Under the pieces are notes generated by a model. It saw nothing but the letters and a program-made list of their open reading frames with translations. It did no database searches and was not told the origin of the DNA. DNA of 64,000 nt from Parabacteroides sp. PM6-13 (lineage in GTDB: Bacteria > Bacteroidota > Bacteroidia > Bacteroidales > Tannerellaceae), in NCBI RefSeq assembly GCF_029892605.1, contig NZ_JARXWF010000005.1, forward strand, positions 207,136 to 271,135. The letters are read 5' to 3'. The position numbers were made by a program, and so were the translations under genes. Shown piece after piece: positions 59,001-64,000 of the stretch (positions are counted from its first letter, which is position 1; the number at the start of each line of letters is the position of its first letter).

Positions 59001-59425
59001 GTACCTTTTTCCACAATATTGGCACCGATAATCGGCTCACCTCGATGGTCGGTCACGATCCCTGTAACGGTTTTTACAGGCAAATCGCTCGATGGCAACT
59101 GCAAAATGAGTGCAATCTGTCGGTTCGTGATACTAAATGTCAGATTGGTCGTCCGAAGCAACTGGGCGATAGCCTCTTCCATAGGCAAATCGTTTGCCGT
59201 AAGGCTTACGCGCTGCTGCAGATCGGTCTTGTTTACATCATAGAAGAAGCTATAATTACTCGCCGTCTCTATCTTTTTGATCGCCTCTGACAAGGGAATG
59301 TCTGCAAAACGGATGGTGATTTTTCCGGGTGCTTGTGTAGCATGTATGGGTAATGAGAAAAGGAATAAAAGCAGAAATAAAGCAAAATATAATCTTTTAT
59401 GCGTGAATCTTTTTTTATTATTCAT
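56081..59425 (-). CDS. SusC-family TonB-dependent transporter with STN domain (GH78 locus)
   Basis: The start is set at 59425 (MNNKKRFTHKRLYFALFLLLFLFSLPIHA, a good signal peptide); an in-frame ATG at 59467 is possible but worse. 1114 residues from this start. STN domain at about 33-105 (ITIRFADIPLSEAIKKIET), carboxypeptidase-like domain (GIVTDHRGEPIIGANIVEKG), plug (IRVRGSASISTNSSPLYVVD, LKDAAATSLYGSRAAFG) and barrel. It imports the oligosaccharide and signals to the FecR encoded upstream. Its N-terminal part is close to that of the GH2-locus SusC, which suggests common descent of the two loci. Confidence 0.94.
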   Translation of the reverse strand: MNNKKRFTHKRLYFALFLLLFLFSLPIHATQAPGKITIRFADIPLSEAIKKIETASNYSFFYDVNKTDLQQRVSLTANDLPMEEAIAQLLRTTNLTFSITNRQIALILQLPSSDLPVKTVTGIVTDHRGEPIIGANIVEKGTTNGVVTDIDGNFSISVPGNATLRISYIGYIGQELSILNQSNISVILKEDLQRLEEVVVVAYGTQIKRNVTGAMETLDFKELSDMPVAQFAQKMQGQIAGVQVNQTTGIPGQGMNIRVRGSASISTNSSPLYVVDGFPIVGDINNINPNEIETMTVLKDAAATSLYGSRAAFGVVLITTKAAKGGKTRVNANAYMGIQQVPQKGRTEMMDGTEWAQFKKEYYEDLGREVPEAFRNPEQYGKGYDWYDAMLRTAMISDYSITITSGNDKLNTSVILGYFRQEGVVHNSDYNRLSIRSNTTYNITKNLKAAFNVAPSFSYENSPSSDGAFFSGGGFLANAELTPPILPYRNEDGSYPVSITTPGITSFETPNWVRSIQDITNKRKVNRLLTNAQLEYEPIRNLILKTSINVDLGQTFHHVFQPSTAGRAFAAAPSAIMANLTEANNRYYSWLSENTVFYSKEINDHYFDILGGYTAQKFRSDYQSMSGSNYPDDRIQTINAALVKNNPTMDVQQWSMISYLARLNYSYKGKYLLGASIRRDGSSRFGANNKWGNFPAASAGWIVSDEGFMDDFRWMSFLKLRGSYGMIGNNNIGNYTHYNTVSSSANVVFGNTAASGVAVTNLGNDDLGWEKTSQLDLGVDVGFLNNRISFTYDYYNKVTTDLLYSLSVPRESGFSNLMGNVGEVKFWGHEFSLNSRNLVGDFKWTTNFNIAFSDNKVLALSGLSDELFAYSGFVSTVSRVGGRIGQFYGLIQDGVYVNQADYDNSPKAVDSQVGTIKFRDVNGDKEITFGDVDGDKTEIGNPFPKFTFGMTNTFSYKTFDLSIIAAGSYGNKIATPSEQGTANLDGPFNVMKEVKDRWRSPENPGAGLYGKTTSGTSRERDVFHSRFIKDGSHITIKNITLGYTLPSNLIKHISDLRVYASVQQPFVFTKYKYANPEVGVGFSGETPSSLLQGIDYSTYPVPRTFTIGLNITFE

Positions 59426-59505
59426 ATTTTTGTAGAAATTAAAAGTTAACATGTTGAGTCTCTCCAAAGGTCCAATTTTGAATAAGACTCAGGGTGTTTT
59501 CACAA

Positions 59506-59557
59506 CGGAGGTTTCCTCCGGGAAGCTGTCCGGTAGTATTTATCGGGCAGCTTTTTT
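59506..59557. other. Hairpins between fecR and susC of the GH78 locus
   Basis: GGAGGTTTCCTCC (from about 59506) and a second stem with AAGCTGTCCG...CGGGCAGCTT arms (about 59521-59552) followed on the plus strand by T6. They occupy the same place as the hairpin in the GH2 locus (after fecR, before susC). Confidence 0.5.
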
Positions 59558-59585
59558 GTTCTATGGCTCACTATATCATAGGCAT

Positions 59586-60590
59586 TTACTTTTTAACGGG
59601 TGACACATTCTTTATAAATACACGTTTATCGTCTTCAAAAGAGTATTGAATCGGATTGATCCGTGACATGATTTGCAAGATGGTTTCCAGCGGCTCGTCG
59701 GTGATGGTGAAGGTGTAGACCTGTGAGTCGGCAATAGCAGGATCGAGCTCTATATCGATATTAAACCAACGCTCCAGGTATCGACAGATATAACTCAACG
59801 GCTTGGCATCGAAGGTATAGGAGTCGTCTGCCCAGAACGATTCAAAGACAACATCCCCCTCTATCTTAGAGAGCGACCGGGAATGCCGGTCGAAAGCAAC
59901 CACCTCACCGGGATCCATAACAAATGCCTGCTCGAAAGCAGACACCTCTACCCGCCCCTCGAGCAAGGCAACCCGTATCTCTTCATCTGTCGGATAGGCC
60001 TCTACATGAAAGCGGGTACCAAGCACCTCCACGGTTACGTCGCCCGTCGATACAACGAAAGGATGTTTCTCATCTCGCTCAACCTCGAACAAGGCCTGTC
60101 CCTCCAAGTCGATCCGACGATTCTTCAGGAAAGCGGTTTCATAGGTCAATGTCGACCCGACATTCAGCCAAACGACACTCCCATCCGGCAGTATCATCTG
60201 CGATTTACCATTCAAGGCTTTATAAGTCTGGAGGCTAACAGCCGGCTGGAAATATTTTTTGGTAATAAAATAGGAAGAAGAGATGGCCACAAGTAATAAA
60301 ACAGAGGCTGCCGCCATAGCGATTCGTATATTGCGCAAAGGTATAGAAAGAGTTCTCCGCTTCTTTTCCATCGCCTCCATACGCATCTCCAATTGTTTCC
60401 AATAATAATCGGTATCCGGGTTATAGGCGGCCGATTCTTTTATGATCTCCTCCCATAAAGAGGCGATCTCGTTATACAGTATATGATTGTCAGCCTGAGT
60501 GCGCCATATCAGCAACGCTTCTTCCGCCTCCTCATCCGCTTCTTTCTTGAGGTGAGCAATCAATAGATCCCAAGGTATATGTCTTTCCAT
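59586..60590 (-). CDS. FecR-type anti-sigma factor (GH78 locus)
   Basis: The start is set at 60590 (MERHIPWDLLIAHLKKEADEE); a longer frame from 60629 has a Cys-rich, unlikely N-terminus. 334 residues. N-terminal cytoplasmic part, membrane helix (about 92-112, IAMAAASVLLLVAISSSYFI), FecR domain (SQMILPDGSVVWLNVGSTLTYE, GQALFEVERDEKHPFVV) and a C-terminal DUF4974 domain (DAKPLSYICRYLERWFNIDI). It is the membrane switch between SusC and the ECF sigma. Confidence 0.94.
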   Translation of the reverse strand: MERHIPWDLLIAHLKKEADEEAEEALLIWRTQADNHILYNEIASLWEEIIKESAAYNPDTDYYWKQLEMRMEAMEKKRRTLSIPLRNIRIAMAAASVLLLVAISSSYFITKKYFQPAVSLQTYKALNGKSQMILPDGSVVWLNVGSTLTYETAFLKNRRIDLEGQALFEVERDEKHPFVVSTGDVTVEVLGTRFHVEAYPTDEEIRVALLEGRVEVSAFEQAFVMDPGEVVAFDRHSRSLSKIEGDVVFESFWADDSYTFDAKPLSYICRYLERWFNIDIELDPAIADSQVYTFTITDEPLETILQIMSRINPIQYSFEDDKRVFIKNVSPVKK

Positions 60591-60673
60591 AATTGTTTGA
60601 TGCTTTTTAGGTAAGACACAACAAAACAATAGAACCCTACAAATTTTCAGAAAAAAAGAGAATTATTTTTTCA

Positions 60674-61237
60674 CTACCACAGATAATGGTACGAATCGCC
60701 CAGGTATTTCTTAATCAGTTTCAAGGCTTTGGTGATCTGGGCTTCCACATACTTCACCGATATATTCAGCTCGCCGGCAATCTCTTTATTCGTTTGGTGA
60801 TCCATGCGGCTTCGCCGAAAAATATCCCGGCAAAGATCAGGGAGCGTATAGACGGCTTCTTGAATAAGGTGTTCGAGTTCTTTCAGTTCCAGAGAATGAT
60901 CAATCTCTGTTTTATCGTGCAAAGACCAGTCGGAGACAAACACAAAACGATCATTATCGCGTATATAATTAAACGCTCTATTCCGAGCCGCCCGGAAGAG
61001 ATAGGCTTTCCAGGATATTTTGATTTCCAGGCTTTCCCGCTTTTCCCATACGGCCGTAAACACATCCAGTGCTATCTCTTCCGCCACCGAATGATCCCCC
61101 ACATAGATACGCAGGAAGCGACATAAAGCAGCAAAAAAAGAATCAAACAGATACTTAAAAGCCTGCTTGTCGCCTTTCTGTATTAATTTAAGGATAAATA
61201 CATCATCCATCAATCCTGCCTGAAATGATTCTTTCAT
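60674..61237 (-). CDS. ECF-family RNA polymerase sigma factor (GH78 locus)
   Basis: The start is set at 61237 (MKESFQAGLMDDVFILKLIQ), 20 bases downstream of a -7 box; ATG at 61210 is an alternative, and a longer frame from 61288 would run through the promoter. 187 residues. Region 2 (FKYLFDSFFAALCRFLRIYVG...AEEIALDVFTAVWEKRE) and region 4 (LPDLCRDIFRRSRMDHQTNKEI, LNISVKYVEAQITKALKLI). It is likely to control the adjacent susCD-GH78-GH28 genes. It is transcribed divergently from tgt out of a shared 93-base region. Confidence 0.93.
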   Translation of the reverse strand: MKESFQAGLMDDVFILKLIQKGDKQAFKYLFDSFFAALCRFLRIYVGDHSVAEEIALDVFTAVWEKRESLEIKISWKAYLFRAARNRAFNYIRDNDRFVFVSDWSLHDKTEIDHSLELKELEHLIQEAVYTLPDLCRDIFRRSRMDHQTNKEIAGELNISVKYVEAQITKALKLIKKYLGDSYHYLW

Positions 61238-61257
61238 AAATGGAATTATATTCTTAA

Positions 61258-61288
61258 CAAAGATAGTACGCAGATATATTATTGCCAA
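61258..61288 (-). promoter_or_regulatory. Promoter of the ECF sigma gene (GH78 locus)
   Basis: The minus strand reads TTGG (61285-61288), 19 bases, TATCTTTG (61258-61265). The -33 box is directly adjacent to that of tgt on the other strand. Confidence 0.55.
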
Positions 61289-61312
61289 ATACCAACGGAA
61301 ATATTACCTTTG
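61282..61312 (+). promoter_or_regulatory. Promoter of tgt
   Basis: TTG (61282-61284), 20 bases, TACCTTTG (61305-61312), 18 bases before the ATG at 61331. It supports the ATG at 61331 over an in-frame TTG at 61310, which lies inside the -7 box. Confidence 0.6.
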
Positions 61313-61330
61313 CTGACAATTTACCGCAAG

Positions 61331-62461
61331 ATGACATTTGAAGTAGAACAAAAGGATATTCACTCCCATGCCAGAGCCGGAACGATCACAACAGACCATG
61401 GAGTGATCGAGACGCCTATTTTTATGCCCGTAGGAACACAGGGCACAGTGAAGGCGGTGCAAATGCCTGAGCTGACAAGCGATATCGGTGCGCAGATCAT
61501 CCTGGGAAACACCTATCATCTTTACCTTCGCCCGGGCATCGAGATCTTGGAAAAGGCAGGAGGACTGCATAAGTTCAACAGTTGGAACGGCCCGATCCTG
61601 ACCGATAGCGGCGGGTTCCAGGTTTTTTCCCTCTCGGAAAACCGCAAGCTCAAAGAGGAAGGGGCTGAATTCCGTTCACATATCGATGGATCCAAACACC
61701 TGTTCACACCCGAGAACGTGATGGATATCCAGCGGGCTATCGGAGCCGATATCATCATGGCGTTCGACGAATGTACGCCGGGAGATGCCGAGTATGCCTA
61801 TGCCAAGCAATCACTGGAACTGACAGAGCGCTGGCTGGATCGTTGTTTCAAGCGTTTCAACGAGACAGAACCGAAATACGGATACAAACAAACCCTTTTC
61901 CCTATCGTACAAGGCTGTGTATACCCCGACCTTAGGCGGAGAGCAGCGGAGAATGTGGCCTCGAAAGGCGCGGATGGCAACGCGATCGGTGGCCTGGCAG
62001 TGGGCGAACCGACGGAAAAGATGTATGAAATGATTGAAGTGGTGAACGAGATATTGCCGGAAGACAAACCGCGCTACCTGATGGGCGTTGGCACACCGGT
62101 GAACCTGTTGGAGGCCATCGAGCGGGGCGTTGATATGTTCGACTGCATCATGCCGACACGCAACGGACGCAACGGGCAACTGTTCACACAATATGGTACC
62201 ATCAACATACGGAACAAAAAATGGGAAGACGACTTCTCGCCCATCGATCCGGATGCCCATTCCTATGTTGACACCCTGTATAGTAAAGCCTACCTGCACC
62301 ACCTGATTAAGGTGGAAGAGCTATTAGGCCTTCAGATTGCTTCGTTACACAACCTGGCCTTCTATCTATGGCTGGTCAAAGAGGCGCGCCGGCACATTAT
62401 CGCCGGGGATTTTGTTGCATGGAAACGCGACATGGTTGTTCAACTTTCAAACCGCCTGTAA
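61331..62461 (+). CDS. tgt: tRNA-guanine transglycosylase (queuine tRNA-ribosyltransferase)
   Basis: 376 residues from ATG 61331 (MTFEVEQKDIHSHARAG). The general base Asp 92 (LTDSGGFQVF) and nucleophile Asp 271 (MFDCIMPTRNGRNG) are present, as are VQGCVYPDLR and GGLAVGEP. It swaps the wobble guanine of GUN-anticodon tRNAs for a queuosine precursor. Where typical bacterial enzymes have the zinc cysteines (C-x-C-x2-C), residues 307-315 read PDAHSYVDT, so the usual zinc site is missing; the downstream SLHN His is kept. The permease gene follows after 2 bases. Confidence 0.95.
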   Translation: MTFEVEQKDIHSHARAGTITTDHGVIETPIFMPVGTQGTVKAVQMPELTSDIGAQIILGNTYHLYLRPGIEILEKAGGLHKFNSWNGPILTDSGGFQVFSLSENRKLKEEGAEFRSHIDGSKHLFTPENVMDIQRAIGADIIMAFDECTPGDAEYAYAKQSLELTERWLDRCFKRFNETEPKYGYKQTLFPIVQGCVYPDLRRRAAENVASKGADGNAIGGLAVGEPTEKMYEMIEVVNEILPEDKPRYLMGVGTPVNLLEAIERGVDMFDCIMPTRNGRNGQLFTQYGTINIRNKKWEDDFSPIDPDAHSYVDTLYSKAYLHHLIKVEELLGLQIASLHNLAFYLWLVKEARRHIIAGDFVAWKRDMVVQLSNRL

Positions 62462-62463
62462 GC

Positions 62464-63555
62464 ATGAAACTCACCTTGGGACTCAAACGGATCGATTGGT
62501 ATATTATCAAACAATTTCTGGGCACATACCTTTTCGCGATTGCCCTGATTATCTCTATTTCGGTGGTATTCGACATCAACGAAAAGATCGATAAGTTCCT
62601 GAATCCGGAAGTGCCGTTGCGGGCGATTGTGTTTGATTACTACATGAACTTCATTCCCTACTTCGCGAATCTGTTCAGCCCGCTGTTTACCTTTATTGCC
62701 GTTATCTTTTTCACCTCCAAACTGGCCGACAAGTCGGAAATCATTGCCATGCTGGCGAGTGGGGTGAGCTTTAAGCGATTGATGCTGCCCTATATGATCT
62801 CGGCGGCAGTGATTGCCATAGCGACCTTTATCCTGAATGCCTTTATTATCCCTCCGGCCAATATCACACGTATTGAGTTTCAAAACAACTACATAAAGAA
62901 CAAAAGGGTGGAATATGCCCGGGATATTCAGTTGGAGGTAGAGCCGGGGGTGATTGCCTATTTCGGCAGCTACGAAACGAAATCACGCATGGGGTATCGT
63001 TTTTCCCTGGAGCATTTTGAAGACAAACAATTGGTGTCTCGCCTAACAGCGAATTCTATCAAGTATGACACCCTGTACCAGTGGACGGTAATGGATTATA
63101 TGATCCGCGATTTCGACGGCATGCGTGAGACCATCACCGAAGGCTCGCGAATAGACTCCATCATTCCGATTATCCCTTCCGACTTTATGATTGCAGTCAA
63201 CGATAACGAAACGATGACCACCCCGCAGCTCTATACCTATATCAAACGGCAGAAGCAGCGAGGGATCGGCAATATCCAGCAGTTTGAAATAGAATACCAC
63301 AAACGATATGCCGGTATCATGGCGGCCTTTATCCTGACCACCATTGGAGTCTCACTCTCTTCCCGCAAAGTAAAAGGGGGCATGGGGCTGAATATCGGGA
63401 TCGGGATCGGCTTGAGCTTCACCTATATCCTCTTTACGACCGTCACCTCCACCTTCGCTATCAATGGCTATGTAAGCCCCATGGTAGCCGCCTGGATCCC
63501 GAATATCATCTATACGGTCATTGCGGTGTTCCTTTATACGAAGGCACCGAGATAG
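62464..63555 (+). CDS. LptF/LptG (YjgP/YjgQ) family permease
   Basis: The start is set at 62464 (MKLTLGLKRIDWYIIKQFLGTYLF), two bases after the tgt stop; an in-frame ATG at 62368 lies inside tgt. 363 residues. Three membrane helices in the first 115 residues (LFAIALIISISVVF, YFANLFSPLFTFIAVIFF, MISAAVIAIATFILNAFII), a periplasmic beta-jellyroll (about 125-260), and three more helices at the C-terminus (IMAAFILTTIGVSL, GIGIGLSFTYILFT, MVAAWIPNIIYTVIAVFLY). With LptB it extracts LPS from the inner membrane. Which of LptF or LptG it is cannot be told. Confidence 0.92.
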   Translation: MKLTLGLKRIDWYIIKQFLGTYLFAIALIISISVVFDINEKIDKFLNPEVPLRAIVFDYYMNFIPYFANLFSPLFTFIAVIFFTSKLADKSEIIAMLASGVSFKRLMLPYMISAAVIAIATFILNAFIIPPANITRIEFQNNYIKNKRVEYARDIQLEVEPGVIAYFGSYETKSRMGYRFSLEHFEDKQLVSRLTANSIKYDTLYQWTVMDYMIRDFDGMRETITEGSRIDSIIPIIPSDFMIAVNDNETMTTPQLYTYIKRQKQRGIGNIQQFEIEYHKRYAGIMAAFILTTIGVSLSSRKVKGGMGLNIGIGIGLSFTYILFTTVTSTFAINGYVSPMVAAWIPNIIYTVIAVFLYTKAPR

Positions 63556-63558
63556 TGG

Positions 63559-63586
63559 GGAATGAGGAATGAGGAATGAGGAATGA
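63559..63586 (+). repeat. Tandem repeat, four copies of GGAATGA
   Basis: Four perfect 7-bp units begin 3 bases after the stop codon of the LptF/LptG gene. A variable-number short repeat is possible at this site. Confidence 0.9.
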
Positions 63587-63634
63587 CATGTCAACTTATT
63601 CTTAAGTTACAATAGCTTAGATACTGTAAGCAGA

Positions 63635-63652
63635 AAAGCCCGAAAGGGCTTT
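63635..63652 (+). terminator. Hairpin after the LptF/LptG gene
   Basis: AAAGCCC, GAAA tetraloop, GGGCTTT, followed only by TCACATG. It is a stable GNRA hairpin, but the T run is short, so termination is uncertain. Confidence 0.5.
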
Positions 63653-63655
63653 CAC

Positions 63656-63795
63656 ATGGATAACCCCGGGTGCCAACCCGGGGTGGATTGTCCATCCCCA
63701 CACAACGCAACCCCGAAGCGGGTTGAACCCACTTCGGGGTTCAGAAAGAGAGAGGATAGATTCGCTACCCCGGGTTGGCACCCGGGGTTATCCAT
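63656..63795. repeat. Nested palindromic element (29-bp perfect inverted repeat around a second hairpin)
   Basis: 63656-63684 and 63767-63795 are exact reverse complements (29 bases; arms contain ACCCCGGGTTGGCACCCGG). Inside, 63709-63741 forms a second near-perfect hairpin (AACCCCGAAG / CTTCGGGGTT, with GGGTT-G-AACCC at its tip). A third, CACCCC-TGCC-GGGGTG, follows at 63801-63816. It is GC-rich against its surroundings. Confidence 0.92.
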
Positions 63796-63872
63796 AATTT
63801 CACCCCTGCCGGGGTGGTGAAAAATGAAGGCAGAAAGTAATAAAGATTGAAAACACAAACATGAATACAAAA

Positions 63873-63906
63873 AAAAAGAGTTGCCTGGGGTCAGGCAACT
63901 CTTTTT
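63873..63906. terminator. Bidirectional terminator
   Basis: A 15-bp perfect stem (63873-63887 with 63892-63906) with a GGGT loop; A5 on one side and T5 on the other make it work on either strand. It lies 11 bases beyond the stop of the minus-strand frame at the right edge. Confidence 0.88.
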
Positions 63907-63916
63907 CCTGACTTCG

Positions 63917-64000
63917 TCAACGATTCACCCAGAAATTTTCATCAAATAGTTTTGCGATGCGTTGATGTCTCTTCATGATCATCGTCTTAGTTATGCTGCA
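63917..64000 (-). CDS. Possible 3' end of a minus-strand gene cut by the window
   Basis: The minus strand has an open frame from the right edge to TGA at 63919-63917, ending MKRHQRIAKLFDENFWVNR. No function can be assigned to 27 codons. The terminator just downstream (63873-63906) is the main support that this is a true gene end. Confidence 0.4.
   Translation of the reverse strand, partial: CSITKTMIMKRHQRIAKLFDENFWVNR

Larger units (their letters stand above)
63556..63916. other. Intergenic region with nested palindromes
   Basis: 361 bases without a credible gene. It holds the 7-bp tandem repeat, a small terminator-like hairpin, the nested palindromic element, and a bidirectional terminator. 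A 72-codon frame on the minus strand (63652-63870) is made of the palindrome itself and is not taken as a gene. Confidence 0.7.

Noticed and set aside
63652..63870. 72-codon minus-strand frame at the right end.
   Set aside because: It is made almost wholly of the palindromic element, whose symmetry creates open frames on both strands; the translation has no recognisable features.

Overview
The window comes from a Bacteroidota chromosome of the order Bacteroidales and looks most like Parabacteroides. The grounds are three SusC/SusD outer-membrane pairs, a FeoA-FeoB fusion, promoter boxes of the Bacteroidota type (TTTG or TTG, then 18-21 bases, then TAnnTTTG) instead of -35/-10 boxes, weak ribosome-binding sites, and a clpP-clpX-recQ-PPIase-mutL gene order. 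The species is inference. I see no rRNA, tRNA, CRISPR array, intact insertion sequence or prophage. Almost all genes lie on the minus strand.

Layout. (1) 1-3421: the end of an FtsX/LolE-type ABC permease (plus strand) faces an exported S9 peptidase. (2) 3705-12527: a compact alpha-glucan locus with SusD, SusC, a membrane-anchored SusR/DUF6377-type regulator and a SusB-type GH97 enzyme whose five active-site glutamates fall at the same residue numbers as in SusB. (3) 12811-15466: FeoAB iron transporter and a 52-residue FeoB-associated Cys-rich protein. (4) 16012-18702: an exported protein with a TonB plug domain but no barrel. (5) 18724-32160: a long minus-strand housekeeping cluster (tig, then clpP, clpX, recQ, three PPIase-type periplasmic chaperones, an OstA/LptA-like protein, a small membrane protein, mutL). 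(6) 32330-38690: secA, a degenerate alkaline-phosphatase-fold protein and a DUF4105/Lnb-type membrane protein. (7) 38826-48183: ECF sigma, FecR anti-sigma, SusC with STN domain, SusD, GH2. (8) 48636-49339: an AT-rich MNT-HEPN toxin-antitoxin pair. (9) 49499-61237: a second sigma/FecR/SusCD locus with a GH78 alpha-L-rhamnosidase and a GH28-like beta-helix protein. (10) 61331-63555: tgt and an LptF/LptG permease, followed by a nested-palindrome repeat and the end of one more gene.

How it fits together. Two regulatory designs for glycan uptake sit side by side. The GH97 locus has a SusC without an STN signalling domain and a one-component membrane regulator. The GH2 and GH78 loci have STN-bearing SusC proteins next to a FecR/ECF-sigma pair, the trans-envelope signalling layout. 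In the GH97 locus I find a matching control element (two TATAG half-sites 11 bp apart) at exactly the same distance upstream of the -7 boxes of both the GH97 gene and the susC gene. The regulator gene itself has an ordinary two-box promoter and no such element.

The strongest points for a second look are this paired operator, the phosphatase-fold protein that has lost its nucleophile and nearly all zinc ligands beside the putative lipoprotein acyltransferase, a 140-bp non-coding repeat shared by the feoAB and ECF-sigma upstream regions, the barrel-less TonB plug protein, and the nested palindromes at the right end.
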